Part shown: positions 24,559-39,775 of the stretch, one piece after another | Layout of the letters: each line of letters opens with the position of its first letter | How positions within the stretch are numbered: position 1 is the stretch's first letter | From: Manihot esculenta | Taxonomy: Eukaryota; Streptophyta; Magnoliopsida; Malpighiales; Euphorbiaceae | Direction: 5' to 3' | NCBI RefSeq assembly: GCF_001659605.2 | Contig: NC_035177.2 | Coordinates: 4,588,611 to 4,652,610, forward strand | DNA: 64,000 bases | Notes under the pieces: generated by a model | Database searches by the model: none | Seen by the model: only the letters and a program-made list of their open reading frames with translations | What the model was told of the DNA's origin: nothing | Position numbers and translations under genes: made by a program

Positions 24559-25853
24559 TAAGACAATTAGACTGAATAGTATATAAATTTTATTGATCAT
24601 ACTGCTATTTATAGCATCAAATATAAATGAAAAATCTAAATACAATAAAAAAAGTAGTCTAAATCTTATTCTAAAAATCTTAAATAGATATTATCTAAAA
24701 AGTTCAAATAATTATTTAATTTTTTTAGTTTACTAGTCAAATGTTAAACACACTTCCTTGACTTAGAAATAGCAAACTTTGAATACTGTGATACTAAATA
24801 TTTTTTGTATTTTGCATTTAATTTCTACCAAATTTTCATTCTTATTATTGGTTGTGAATGTGAATATTATGGTGAATGTAAATGGATAAATAGCTTCCCC
24901 TAGCATTGATTATGAGTGGATAAATCTTTTCTTCTAACATTGATTATGAGTAAATAATATTTTCTCTTGGTATAACTAGCTTGAGTTGACGTGTATTTAT
25001 TGTGATATGAATTTAATACGGCACGTAGTTGATTTTAGCGCTTTTTTTTTCTAATTTTTAATTTCTCGTATTCAAAAGTCTCTTAAAAAATAACTATAAT
25101 ACTAATGGTTGATTTTTAAGAGGAGAGAAAAATAAGAGAATTAATTAAGATCAAATGATGATAGAATTTATTAATTATATTACTATTTATAGTATAGAAT
25201 ATAACTGAAAAATCTAAATACAATTATAAATAATCTAAATCTTATCCTTAAAATCTTAAATAGATATTATCTAAAAAATCTAAATAATATTTAAAATTTA
25301 ATTATTAAATAAAATCTTATTAGTATGCAGTTTACTTAATCAAATCTTTAACACTCGTCCTTGGTTTAGGTACTACAAACTCTGAATATTATGACATGAT
25401 CACATATTTATTGCATTTTGCATCTAATTTCTATCAAATCTTCATTCTTGTTATTGTTTGTTGGTATAACTGAAGAAATCTCTTTCCTTAGCATTGGTCG
25501 TAAGTGGAGAAATTTCTTCTCCTAGTATTGGTTGTGAGGGAATGAATATCTTCTCCTTACATTAGTTGTGATTGAAGAAATTTCTCCTCCCGATAATGGT
25601 TATGAGTGGATAATCTTTTCTTTTAGCATTAACTCCTTGGATTTATTGTGGTTTGAGTTTGTTATGGAATGTTGTTAGTTTTGTTTTTTTAAATCGCATA
25701 TTTTTTTTCTTTTTTTTTATTTTGAATTTCATATTCGTAAGTTTTTAAGAAAAATAGCTATGTTACCAATTATTGATTGTTGAAATAAAAGAAAAATAAA
25801 ATACTATATTGAGACCGAATAATCTACAAATTTTATTAATTTATTTAAACTAA
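24559..25853 (-). mobile_element. TRIM-like tandem array, copy 1
   Basis: Order on the plus strand: truncated LTR (24559 to about 24750), internal segment, LTR (25110-25353), internal segment, truncated LTR (about 25774-25853). LTRs of about 220-245 bp start TGATTTTTAAGAG and end near CTTAACACA. They are preceded by a degenerate complement of the Met primer site (ACTATAATACTA, compare GCTCTGATACCA at other copies) and followed by a pyrimidine tract CTTCCTTGGCTT, a minus-strand polypurine tract. Internals are about 350-420 bp and non-coding. These are the sizes and parts of a terminal-repeat retrotransposon in miniature. Assignment is inference. Confidence 0.55.
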
Positions 25854-28800
25854 ACTGATCGAAAGCATACCTTCCGTTCACAAGTATATTTTTTTTAAAT
25901 AATAAATCATAATTAATTATTAAAAAGACTTAAAAATTTAAATTCTCACTTTTATATATATATATACAACTTAATTAAACTATATTAAATTAATTAATTT
26001 TACTATTAAATAAAGTAAAATGAAAAAAAATAGTACTATCTATTTTGTACTAAAATAATAATAAAAAAAATAATTTACAAAGAAAATTTTACTGTAGTGA
26101 AATTAATTACTTACTGCCCTCTATCTTCAAACCTGTTATTTAATTTATATTTTTAATAATTAATTATTTAAAAAATTATTAAATAATTAGTTTCACTATT
26201 TATTCAAGGCATTAAAAATGTGTAAAATGGCTAAATGTCAATATTTCTAATTAATTTATGCAATTTCTCAAAATAAATATTCATTTATACATTTCCAAAA
26301 CCACAATTATTGAAACCCTATGGCCTTAAAATCAAAATTATTCAGTCTCTATCATTTTAAAAGAACAATTATTTTTATCTCTTATAATTCACTAGAGGAC
26401 AAATTAATAATGGTTTAACAAGATTCAAATTAACTAATTAATTTTTAGAAATAAAATAGCCAGAATGACAAAGGATATTAATTTTTCCAAAGGCAAATGG
26501 CTAAATATGAATTCCCTTAAATATAAATAATTATAAATTATTATTAAGGAAAATTTATAAAAATAAAAAATATGAATAAAATATAAGAAAAAAATATCAT
26601 TATCAGAAAAAAATGGCATTTAAAAAATTTGCAATTCTTCCTAATATTTTATATAAGTATATAAGATTTTCAATAAATTGAAAATCTTGTATTACAAAAA
26701 TTTTCTCAATAATTTAATAAAAATATGTTTATAATATATTTATTATAGATTATTAAAAAGATTGAGATCTGTCGCTATAAATTTTATAAGTAATTTTTTT
26801 ATCGGTAGATATCGATTTATTTATAAATTATAAATGAAAAAAATTTGTTGATATTTTTTTTAATAATGAACAAATACCTATTTGACGGAGTCTGATAAGG
26901 TTTTTGGTCGGAATTCAACCATCAAATAAAGTAAATTTTGACGGAATCTAATTTTTAATGTCTAGCATGCGACATAAATATCTATACTATTGTGACATGC
27001 TTTACCAAACAAAATCTGTTGATATTACAAATTAGATTTTGATGCTAATCTTTTTAAATTCTTTATAAAGTGTGTTTCAATATTATATCTTATCAGATCT
27101 TTTTTCAATTATTTTATCATTATTTGAAATTCAATTAAAAGTAAATAAGTTAGACACATGCATATATAATCGAATTGAATTCAACTAATAAAATTTAATT
27201 ATTTTTTATAAAAGTATATTTAGTCCGACTTAATTATTCATTAATAATTTATAAAAAATTGTTTTTTAGTTATTAATGTGATTACTTTAATTTAATATCT
27301 GAAATAATTGAATTTGTACTAACTAATGTATTTCATTATAATTTTATTAAGATATATTGAATAAAAAAAATCTAAATATTTATAATATATTTTTAAGGTT
27401 TTATATGGCTAATAAAAATTCTAAAAGAATTAAATTAAATATGCAAAGTTAAAGGTAAATTATAATATATTTTTAAGATTTTATTTGACTAATAAAATAA
27501 TTTTTAAAATAATTTTTTTATTAATTTCACTATTTACTTTTTATTTATATATATATATATATATATTAAAAATTAATAATAATTTATAATAGTGAGAAAA
27601 ATGCTCAATAAAATATTTTAATATATAATTTATATGTAATATTTTTATTTAATGAAAATTTATTTATAATAAATATTTAGTCAATATAATATATTTAATA
27701 GTATATATGATATTTACTCTTAACATAAAATTTAAATTAAAAAATTATATGTTTTATTAATAAATTGAAAATAAATTAGTGTAAATATTTTATTAATAAT
27801 TTATCGTTAACTTTTTTTTTAAATTTGATAAATTAAAAATATTTAATTTTATTATTAAAATTTAAAATTTTAATATAAATATAGATTAGTGTAACCGACT
27901 AAATTTTTTATATAATTGACTTTAAAATTCATAATTCACATAATATTGAAAGGTGAATTAAAAAAATTTTCTTTAAATATCTCTATAATATTTAAAATTA
28001 GCCTGTTAAAATATTTTTATATTTTATAAACTCCTAACTCTTTAATTATTTTATTAAAATAAATTGACAAATGAGGTTCTGAGATTTCAAGAATAAGGTT
28101 TATAGTACATGTTATCCTTAAAGATTTTTCTTCTTATTCTTTTCTTTTGGGTTGCTAGTGATGCCTTGCGGCCTCTCTGTAGCACCGTCTCTGTCAGACA
28201 GGCTCGTACGTACAGTATTATGAAGGAATAGGGCCTACTCATTTCTTCACTTGTCCAATCACCGAGCCGGCTTCTTTCTTTCCGGGTTTGGATTTGTGGA
28301 TGACTCGGCCTGTCATGTATATTGAAGCCCAATCCGAAATCATGGGGTAGATCTGCATAGAGGTGTTCCTAATTCAGGGTCTGATATGTCTTCATGGGTC
28401 TTGACTAAGCTCAAACGGGTGTGAGACTCAATGATTATGAGAAATATTTTAATTAAATTATTTTAAATGGAGATAAATTAATAAATTTTTTTAAAAAAAT
28501 TAATAATAATTCACTGATTAAATATTTTAATTTTAATAATATTTTAAAAATTAGTAAAATTTTAATTAGTTAGAACTTTGGTTGGAATGCTTACCCAAGT
28601 GTTTAGTTCTCATTGGCCTATATGAATGATTTTGAAGGAACTTTTTGACTTTTATAGTCCACTATTGACTTTTTCATAAATGGCAAATGAATGTCTTATT
28701 ACTCTCTCCAAGTTTCTCTAAAGTAACAACAGCCTTTTTATGGAAAGTAAAAATTACCAAATTTAATTTAATTAATTATAAAATTATATTGAAAAGTCAT

Positions 28801-30833
28801 TACAATTTATTTTTATCAAATAAGAACATCCATTCATTAGAAGACATTTCCTATTAGACAATGCATAAAACATTAATTTACCGTCAATTAAATAAATCTT
28901 AAATCAAATAAAAAGAGAAAACATATAAAAAAATCTTTAACCTTTAAAGTCAAAACTTCAAAAATTTTTATAAAATTTATGTAATCGCCATTATTGTTGA
29001 AGTTTTGAGCTTTTGACATTATTATTGACATTACTATGGATTGAAAGCTATTTTTGTTCTTGATTCAAGCAAAAAGAAATAATGAAAAAATTATGAAAAT
29101 TAATAAATAAACAATTTTATTGTAGAATATTATAACTATAATTTTATAACAATACGCAACAATTGTATATCGCTGATTTTTATATTTTTGTTAGCAAAAA
29201 ACTTTGTTGCTTTAACATTTCTTGTTATAGCCCGTTGTATTATGTATATCAAAGCTAATTGAATTTTAAAAAGCTAAAACTTAGTTATACTTTTTCGAAT
29301 TCGAGCCGAACTCGAGTTTTACTTATTTTAAACTCTAACGAAATATTATTAAGTTTAAATTTGATTTATTTAACAAACTAATTTAGATAAGTAGAGCTCT
29401 TATTTAGTCTAATTTTAAACTATTCATAAATGATTCAATTTATTTATAAATATGATAAGTTTTAGTTTAAAATTAATAAATTTAAAATTAAATAATTTTA
29501 ATTAAATAAATATATATATATAAATTAGCTTATAAATATGAAAAAAAAGTTATTAAATCATAATAATTCGAGTATCGACAAGTTTTAAAAATATACTCAA
29601 ATTGTATAAAGTTAAATTTTGATTAACTCAGATTTGACTTATGAAAATTTATACAGATATTGAATTCAGCATGTTCGCAAACCAATTTTGCGAGTCTTAC
29701 TTATAAATTTAGAAATAAGTCGAGACTTATAAGTTTTAATGAACTAAATATTATAAAGTTTAAACTCGATTTAAGCTTAAAAATTAATTTTTTAACTTAA
29801 TTCATTTAGAAATCAAGTTGAACCTGATTAAATTTTTATTGAACTAAATCTCAAATAATTCACGAGTTATTTGATTCATTTACTTCTTTTCGTTTTAGAT
29901 TTTATAATTTAATATTAATATTTATTCTTTAAAAAATATTTTTTTCCTAAAAAAATGGACTTATGTTAATACAAATTAAATTCAAAATTTTTAAATCTGA
30001 CCATAAAAAAAAATTAAAAAATAACTATAAGAGATGTAATAAAGATGGTCAGCAGCTCTTTACCAACCACATTTTTTCATAATTTAATCATAAATTTTAA
30101 CTGTTTTTTATTTTTCTTATAATAGATATTACTAAAAAATAATTAAATAAATATTTTTTTTATAACTTTTAATTTATAAGCTCATAACTCTGATATTATA
30201 TGTTATAAATATATTGATTAAAAAAATATTTTCTAGTATAAAAATAGTGAACAATTTTTTATATAATAAAATTGAATATTAATAATTCGTTAAATATTAT
30301 TTAATTACGTATATTAAAGAATATATTTTTTTATTAGATTAACAATTAAAATATTAAATTAAGTTCTGTATTGAAATTTGCACAGGATATATATTTTTGA
30401 TTTCATTAAACTTTTTTATACAATAAATTCTTTATTCTTATAAAAAGTATTTTTTTCCAAAAAATATATTTAATTATATTATATTTATTAGAACAATGTG
30501 GTTAATATAAATTAATATTATTTGTTCTTTTCATAATATGTTATTTGTTTATAATAATATGCTAGAATTAAATAATTCAAATTAATAAATTTATTTTTAA
30601 AATTAATGAATTTTATTTTTTTAATATATATTAAATATGAGTATAACACTAAATTAATAAATAAATTATATTTTTCAAAAAAGATATAGATAAAATTTTC
30701 ATAATCATGTACTTCTTACAATTTTTTGATGAACAATGAAATATTATCATTTCCTTTTTTTAAAAGAAATTTACTTAGCCCCTACTAATCTCTAAAAGTA
30801 CCATAAAAGAGTTTATTAAATTTGTAATTTGGA
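25854..30833. repeat. Large AT-rich duplicated block R2
   Basis: Near-identical copy of R1. It starts in the tail of a MITE-like repeat fused to a TRIM-like LTR fragment and carries the same embedded LTR (28072-28435). The homology with R1 stops at 30833 because R1 is broken there, while homology with R3 continues. Confidence 0.85.
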
Positions 30834-31514
30834 GGTGTATTTAAAATATTCTTTGAATTTTAATATAGACTTAATTTTGTAAAAAAAGAGTTAATTTATA
30901 TGGTAATAAAAAAATATAAAAGTAGATTATATAAAATTGCCTTTAATATTTTTTTACATATTTTTTTATATTTTTTAAAGAAATGGTAGCAATTATGTAT
31001 CCTTTTATAACTGCCAATTATTTGATATTATTTATTATATTTTGTATATATATATTTTTTTAAAGTATTGCTTGCTGCAATAGCTATGATAATTTTAAGA
31101 AAAAATAAATATTTACTCCCTCAAATTTAATAAAATTTATTAGTTAATCCATTAATTTAAAAAATTGATTAAAACATCCTGATCAGTTATTAAAAAATCT
31201 ACTAATAAGTTCTTTATTAACTTTAGACATTATTAAGTATTCTACTATTTAGTCTCTATAGTATGAATAAAATTTATTAGTTGATTCCTTAATTTTATAA
31301 AAATTAAATTAATTAATCTTTCATTTTACATTTTTCTCGGCATTTTGACCTTGGGTATTTTAAACATAAAACTTTATAACTGGATTAAAATTGACAAGAA
31401 GAAAAAGAATTGGATAAAATTGCCATATTAGACTTTCTGAACATTTAAATCTATTTAAAATGATTTTTTTGGTAGCTTTATTCATGCAATAAATTATCAT
31501 ATACATGAAATCAA
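30834..31514. repeat. R2 extension shared with R3
   Basis: AT-rich sequence matched by 38876-39140 and 39805-39975 (for example AAGTAGATTATATAAAATTG and TTATAACTGGATTAAAATTG-type blocks). No gene seen. Confidence 0.65.
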
Positions 31515-34275
31515 AATAATTTAAAATGATTTTGCATCTTATTTCTACTAAATTTTCATGTTTGTTGTTGGTCGTGAATGTGAATGTGAATGTGAATGGA
31601 GAAATATTTTCCCGTGTGGGTGGAGAAAATTCTTCCCTTGACATTGGTTATGAGTTGACATTGGTTATGAGTGGAGAAATTTCTTCTCCTGTCAATGATT
31701 GTAAAGGGATAATCTTTTCTCCTAGCATAATCGAGTTGAGTTTACTATGGCGTAGATTTATCATGGCATGATTTTGGTTTTGATTTTTTTTTTTTAACTT
31801 CTATTTTTTTTCTTTTTTGTTATTTTGGATCTCTGGCATTTAAAAGTCTCTAAAAAAATAGCTCTGATACCGATATTTGATTTTTGAGAGAAAAGAAAAA
31901 TAAGAAAATTCATTGTGATTGAATTGTATATAAATTTTATTGATTATATTGCTATTTATAGCACAAATATAATAAAAAAATCTAAATACAATCATATATA
32001 ATATAAATCTTATCATTAAAATATTAAATAGATATTATCTAAAAAAATTCAAATAATTATTTAAATTTAAATATCAAATAATTTATAGTTTACTTTGTCA
32101 AATCTTCAATCCTCTTCCTTGGCTTACGAATGGCATACTTTGAATACTGTGATATGACCATATAATTATTGCATTTTGCATTTGATTTTCACCAAATTTT
32201 CATTTTTGTTATTAATTGCGAATAGAATATTATTGTGAATATGGATATGAATGGAGAAATTTCATGGACATTGATGGTGAATGAAGAAATCTCTTCTTCC
32301 AGCATTGAGTATAAGTGAATAATCTTTTCTCTTAGCATAACTAGCTTGGGTTTACTATGGTATGAGTTTGTTATGACATGTTATTAATTTTGGCTCTTTT
32401 TTTTAGCTTGCGTCTTTTTTTTTCTTCTTCTTTTGTCTCCTCATTTTGAATCTCACATTCCCATACCTCTTAAGAAAATAACTCTAATACCATTTATTTC
32501 TTTTTGAGAGAAGAGAAAAATAAAAAAGTTAATTGAGATTGAACAGTATATAAATTCTATTGATCATATTGTTATTTATAGCACTAAATATAACAAAAAA
32601 ATTCAAATATAATCATAAATAATCTTAATCTTATCATTAAAATATTAAATAAATATTATTTAAATTTAAATATTAGATAAAATATTATATTTTACAGCTT
32701 ACTGAATTAAATCTTCAATACTTCCCCTTGGCTTAGAAATTGCAAACCTTGAATTGTGTGATCTTACTACATATTTGTTGCATTTTACATCTATTTCCAC
32801 TAAATCTTTAATCTTGTTGGTAGTTGTGAATGTGAATATGAATGAAAAAATATTTTCTCTTAGCGTTGGTTGTGAGCGGAGAAATCTCTTCTCTTAGTAT
32901 TGGTTGTGAGTGGATAATATTTTCTTCTGGCATAACTGACTCATGACATGTTAGTTTTGATTTATTTTTTATTTTTTGAAATTGAGTCTTCATCTCTTTT
33001 TCCTCATTTTAAATCTCAAATTCACAGACATCTTAAGAAAATAACTTCAATACAAACCGTTGATTTTTAAAAGGAGAGAAAAATAAGACAATTAGATTGA
33101 ATAGTATATAAATTTTATTGATCATACTACTATTTATAACATCAAATATAAAAGAAAAATCTAAATACAATAAAAAAAGTAGTCTAAATCTTATTCTAAA
33201 AATCTTAAATAGATATTATCTAAAAAGTTCAAATAATTATTTAATTTTTTTAGTTTACTGAGTCAAATCTTAAACACACTTCCTTGACTTAGAAATAGCA
33301 AACTTTGAATATTGTGATACTAAATATTTTTTGTATTTTGCATTTAATTTCTACCAAATTTTCATTCTTATTATTGGTTGTGAATGTGAATATTATGGTG
33401 AATGTAAATGGATAAATAGCTTCCCCTAGAGTGGAGAAATCTTTTCTTCTAACATTGATTATGAGTAAATAATATTTTCTCTTGGTATAACTAGCATGAG
33501 TTGACGTGTATTTATTGTGATATGAATTTAATATGGCATATAGTTGATTTTAGCGATTTTTTTTTCTAATTTTTAATTTCTCATATTCAAAAGTCTCTTA
33601 AAAAAATAACTATAATACTAATGGTTGATTTTTAAGAGGAGAGAAAAATAAGAGAATTAATTAAGATATTTTTATTTTTTCACTTTATTTTTAATATTTT
33701 AAAATTTAATTAAAATATTTTAATTTTAATATGATTTAATTTCTCTATATTATTAAAAAAGTATATTATTATCACTAATCGGTTCGGTTTGGTTTTTTTG
33801 ATTTTTTTTCTGATTAAAACCGAACCGAACCGAACCGAAACAACCAAAATTTTTGAAATTAAAAATCGAACCGAACCGAAATATATAAAAAACTGAACTA
33901 AATTTTCAAATCGGTTCGATTCAGTCAGTTTTTTCGGTTTGAACCGAATACTACTCACCGCTGTTGTGAGGGAATGAATATCTTCTCCTTACATTAGTTG
34001 TGATTGAAGAAATTTCTCCTCCCGATAATGGTTATGAGTGGATAATCTTTTCTTTTAGCATTAACTCCTTGGATTTATTGTGGTTTGAGTTTGTTATGGA
34101 ATGTTGTTAGTTTTGTTTTTTTAAATCGCATATTTTTTTCTTTTTTTATTTTGAATTTCATATTCATAGGTTTTTAAGAAAAATAGCTCTAATACCAATT
34201 ATTAATTATTAAAAAAAGAGAAAAATAAAATACTATATGAAGACTGAATGGTTTACAAATTTTATTAATTTATTT
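31515..34275 (-). mobile_element. TRIM-like tandem array, copy 2
   Basis: Successive LTRs at 31878-32108, about 32493-32718, 33061-33278 and 33626 onward (interrupted), plus a truncated LTR at about 34201-34275, alternating with 340-380-bp internal segments. Primer-site complements are visible at the LTR edges: GCTCTGATACCG at 31861-31872, ACTCTAATACCA at 32481-32492, GCTCTAATACCA near 34187-34198. The segments 33084-33660 and 33965-34275 match 24559-25119 and 25528-25853, so this array belongs to the tandem duplication unit. Confidence 0.58.
33664..33961 (-). repeat. MITE-like AACCGAACC repeat inserted in a TRIM LTR
   Basis: Rich in CGAACCGAACCG and its complement, ending GAACCGAATACTACTCACC. 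Absent from the equivalent place in the R2 unit (25119-25528), so it arrived after that duplication or was lost there. It is the reverse complement of part of the fuller copies at 39.3 and 62.9 kb. Confidence 0.65.
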
Positions 34276-37200
34276 AAACTAAACTGATCGAACGCACACA
34301 TTTCGTTTACAAGTATATTTTTTTAAATAATAAATCATAATTAATTATTGAAAAGACTTAAAAATTTAAATCCTCACTTTTATATATATATACAACTTAA
34401 TTAAATTATATTAAATTAATTAATTTTACTATTAAATAAAGTAAAATGAAAAAAAATAGTACTATCTATTTTGTACTAAAATAATAATAAAAAAATAATT
34501 TACAAAGAAAATTTTACTGTAGTGAAATTAATTACTTACTGCCCTCTATCTTCAAACCTGTTATTTAATTTATATTTTTAATAATTAATTATTTAAAAAA
34601 TTATTAAATAATTAGTTTCACTATTTATTTAAGGCATTAAAAATGTGTAAAATGGCTAAATGTCAATATTTCTAATTAATTTATGCAATTTCTCAAAATA
34701 AATATTCATTTATACATTTCCAAAACCACAATTATTGAAACCCTATGGCCTTAAAATTAAAATTATTCAGTCTCTATCACTTTAAAAGAACAATTATTTT
34801 TATCTCTTATAATTCACTAGAGGACAAATTAATAACGGTTTAACAAGATTCAAATTAACTAATTAACTTTTAGAAATAAAATAGCCAAGAATTTTATTGA
34901 ATGGCAAAGGATAGTAATTTTTCCAAAGGCAAATGGCTAAATATGAATTCCCTTAAATATAAATAATTATAAATTATTATTAAGGAAAATTTATAAAAAT
35001 AAAAAATATGAATAAAATATAAGAAAAAATATCATTATCAGAAAAAAAAATGGCATTTAAAAAATTTGCAATTCTTCCTAATATTTTATATAAGTATATA
35101 AAATTTTCAATAAATTGAAAATATTGTATTACAAAATTTTTCTCTATTATAAATTAATTTTTTATTTTAATTTAATAAAAATATGTTTATAACATATTTA
35201 TTATAGATTATTAAAAAGATTGAGATCTGTGACTATAAATTTTATAAGTAATTTTTTTATCGGTAGATATCGATCTATTTATAAATTATAAATGAAAAAA
35301 TCTATTGATATTTTTTTTTAATAATAAACAAACACCTATTTCACGGAGTCTAATAACTCTTTTAATCAGAATTCGACCATCAAATAAAGTAAATTCTGAC
35401 AGAATCTAACTTTTAATGTCTAGTATGCGACATAAATATCTATACTATTGTGACAAGCTTTACTAAACAAAATCTATTGATATTACAAATTAGATTTTGA
35501 TGCTAATCTTTCCGAATTCCTTATAAAGTGTGTTTCAATATTAAATTTTTTTATTTTTTTCAATTATTTTATCATTATTTAAAATTTAATTAAAAGTAAA
35601 TAAGTTAGACACATACATATATAATCGAATCGAATTCAACTAATAAAATTTAATTATTTTTTATAAAAATATATTTAGTCCGATTTAATTATTCATTAAT
35701 ATTTTATAAAAAATTGGTTTTTAGTTATTAATGCGATTACTTTAATTTAATATCTGAAATAATTGAATTTGTACTGACTAATGTATTTCATTATAATTTT
35801 ATTAAGATATATTGAATAAAAAAAATCTAAATATTTATAATATATTTTTAAGATTTTATATGGCTAATAAAAATTCTTAAAGAATTAAATTAAATATGCA
35901 AAGTTAAAGGTAAATTATAATATATTTTTAAGATTTTATTTGACTAATAAAATAATTTTTAAAATAATTTTTTTATTAATTTCACTATTTACTTTATATA
36001 TATATATATATATTAAAAATTAATAATAATTTATAATAGTGAGAAAAATGCTCAATAAAATATTTTTATATATATTTTATATGTAATATTTTATTTAATG
36101 AAAATTTATTTATAATAAATATTTAATCAATATAATATATTTAATAGTATATATGATATTTACTCTTAACATAAAATTTAAATTAAAAAATTATATGTTT
36201 TATTAATAAATTGAAAATAAATTAGTGTAAATATTTTATTAATAATTTATCGTTAACTTTTTTTTAAATTTGATAAATTAAAAATATTTAATTTTATTAT
36301 TAAAATTTAAAATTTTAATATAAATATAGATTAGTGTAACGGACTAAATTTTTTATATAATTGACTTTAAAATTAATAATTCACATAATATTGAAAGGTG
36401 AATTTAAAAAATTTTATTTAAATATCTCTATAATATTTAAAATTAGCCTATTAAAACATTTTTATAATTTATAAACTCCAACTCTTTAATTATTTTATTA
36501 AAAAATTATTTGTTCTCTTAAATTATTTATATTATTTAGTTGTTATAATTTTAAATATTTATACTATTTAATTTTAATCATCAGAATTAAAATAAATTGA
36601 TAAATGATTTTTTTTAATCTTATAAAATATAGAGACTGATGTTCTGGGATTCTGAGAATAAGATTTACAGTATGTGTCATCATTAAGAATTTTTTTTTCT
36701 TCTTATTCTTTTTTTCTGACTTGCTAGTGACGTCTTGCGACCTCTCTGTAGCACCCGTCCCTGTCAGACAGACTCGTACATTGTCAGTCACCTTACCTAT
36801 GTCAGGTAACCATTTAATTTTTCTCCGTACGCATGTAAACAAGGTTGCGAAGGAATGGGGTCTGCTCATTTCTCCACTTGTCCCATCACCGAGCCGGCTT
36901 CTTTGTTTTTGGGACTTGGACTTGTAGATGACCCGACCTGTCATGCATATTGAAACTCAGCCCGAAATCGTAGGGTAGGCATGCCTAGGAGTGTTCCAAA
37001 TTTAGGACTCAGTTCAAACGGGTGTGAGTTATCGGAGATATTTTAACTAAGTTATTTTAAATGGAGATAAAATAATGAATTTTTTTAAAAAAAATTAATA
37101 ATAATTCACTGATTAAATATTTTAATTTTAATAATATTTTAAAATTAATAAAATTTTAATTAGTTAGAACTCTGGTTGGAATGCTTACCCAAGTGTTTAG

Positions 37201-39140
37201 TTCTCATTGGCCTATATCAATGATTTTGAAGGAACTTTTTGACTTTTTTAGTCCAGTATTGACTTTTTCATAAATGGCAAATGAATGTCTTATTACTCTC
37301 TACAAGTTTCTCTAAAGTAACAACAGCCTTTTTATGGAAAGTAAAGATTACCAAATTTAATTTAATTAATTATAAAATTATATTAAAAAGTAATTCCAAT
37401 TTAATTTTATCAAATAAGAACATTGATCCATTAGAAGATATTTCCTATTAGACAATGCACAAAACATCCATTTACCGTCAATCAAATAAATCTCAAATCA
37501 AATAAAAAAGGTAAAACATATAAAAAATCTCCAACCCTTAAAGTCATAATTTCAAAATCTTTTATAAGGTTTATGTAATCGCCATTATTGTTGAAGCTTC
37601 AAGCTTTTAACATTATTATAGATTAAAGGATATTTTAATACATATGTGATACTAATATATGTATGTATAATGAAGCGAGCTAAATTTTGAAGAGTTAAAA
37701 CTTAGTTTGTTATATTTTTTCCGAGTTTAAATCGAACTCGAATTTTATTTATTTCAAACTCTAACAGAATATTATTAAACTCAAATTTGATTTACTTAAG
37801 AAACGAATTTAGATAAGTAGAGCTATATTTAATCTAATTTCTAATGGTTCATAAATGATTAATTTATTTATAAATATAATAAATTTTAATTTAAAATTAA
37901 ATAATTTTAGTTAAATAAATATATATATAAATTAGCTCACAAATATAAAAAAAATTATTAAATTTTAATAATCTGAGTATCGATAAGTTTTAAAAGTGTA
38001 ATTAAATTATATAAAATTAAATTTTGATGAACTCATATTTGACTCATGAAAATTTATATATATATTGAACTCATTTCTCTTATAATATTATACTCAATCT
38101 ACTAAATGAGTATGTTCACAAACCGATTTGCTAGTCTACTCATGAACTTAGAAATGAATCGAGTTTATAAGTTTTAACGAACCAAATATTATGAAATTCA
38201 AGTTCGAATTTTTTACTAAATAAGTTTAAAAGTAAGTTTGAACTTAATTTATTTAGAAATTGAATCGAATTTAAATTTGATTTGTTTAGAAATCGAATCG
38301 AATCTGATCGAATTTTTATCAAATTAAATTTCGAATAACTCATGAATTATTTAATCCATTTACATCCCTTCTTTTTTAAATTTTATAATTTAATATTAAT
38401 ATTTATTCTTTAAAAATGGACTTATATTAATATAAATTGAATTCAAATTTTTTAAATATGATCATAAAAAAAATTAAAAAATAACTATAAAATTTCATCG
38501 ATAAGAGATCGGATCCAATGATCATACTAAAGATGGTCAGCAGCTCTTTACCAACCACTTTTTTTCATAATTTGAACATAAATTTTAATTGTTTATTATT
38601 TTTTTTTATAATAAATATTATTAAAAAATAATTAAATAAATATTTTTTATAACTTTTTGGTATAAATTATAAAAAATTTTCTCTTTTTATCTCTTATATT
38701 ATATTTTTTAATGCCTTTATAAATATTATTTGTAAAATAAATATAATATTTTAACATTAAAAATATTATATATTATTTGAAGCAGTTTTGGAGATAACTT
38801 TTATTTTCCCTCAAAGTAATTAGTTTTTCTTAAAATTTAAGTGAGTATGCATAACTAATAATTTTAAAATATAAAATAGTCTTTAAGTTTTAATATAAAC
38901 AGTAATTTAAAAAAAAAGAATTAATTTCTATGGTAATAAAAAATATAAAAGTAGATTATATAAAATTGCCTTTAATATTTTTACATATTTTTTGTATTTT
39001 TTAAAGAAATGGCAGTAATTATGTATCCTTTTATTACTGTTAATTATTTGATATTATTTATTTTATTTTGTATATGTATTTTTTTTTAAAGTATTGCTCG
39101 CTACCATAGCTATGATAATTTTAAGGAAAAATAAATATTT
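34276..39140. repeat. Large AT-rich duplicated block R3
   Basis: Third and most divergent copy, with the embedded LTR (36638-37036) and GAGCTCGA-type repeat remnants (37690-38340). It lacks about 190 bp that R1 and R2 have around 16920-17110. Continues into the extension also found after R2. Confidence 0.82.
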
Positions 39141-39319
39141 AGTGAAACTTATTATATTAAGTAATAAAATATTAATTTTAACTCATTTAAGTCAAAACTA
39201 ATCCGTTGGTTATATTTAAAGTAAATTTTGAAACTAGGCTTTAATTGACAAAAATTAAAAAGTTTTGTATTTTTTTATTATAGAAATTTTAACCACATAA
39301 TTAAAATATTAATATTCAT

Positions 39320-39775
39320 GTAATGTCAAGTTCAAATCGAAAAAATCGACCGAATCGAATCGATTTAAAAATTTAGTTCAGTTTTTTATACATTTCGATT
39401 TGGTTCGGTTTTTAATTTCAGAAATTTCAGTTATTTCGGTTCGGTTCGGTTTTGATTAGAAAAAACCGAAAAAACTGAACCGAACCGATTAGTGATAATA
39501 ATATATTGTTTCAATAATATAGACAAATTAAATCATATTAAAATTAAAATATTTTAATTAAATTTTAAAATATTAAAAATAAAGTGTAAAAAATAAAAAA
39601 AATTATTAAAAATCGAAACCGATCAAACCAAACTGAATCGAACAGAATCAGACCGGTTTGGTTCGATTCGGTTTCTGACCAAAATCAGTTCGATTCGGTT
39701 TTCATAAACACTAAAATTTCGGTTTTCGGTTTATTCGATTTTGAACCGAACCGACCGAATGCTCACCCTAGCCGC
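39320..39775 (+). repeat. MITE-like AACCGAACC repeat
   Basis: Starts near AAGTTCAAATCGAAAAAATC and ends GACCGAATGCTCACCC. Two arms rich in GGTTCGGTTCGG surround an AT-rich middle with AGTGATAATAATATATTG, which is also in the copies at 33.7 and 63.06 kb. The arms are imperfect inverted complements. Confidence 0.6.
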
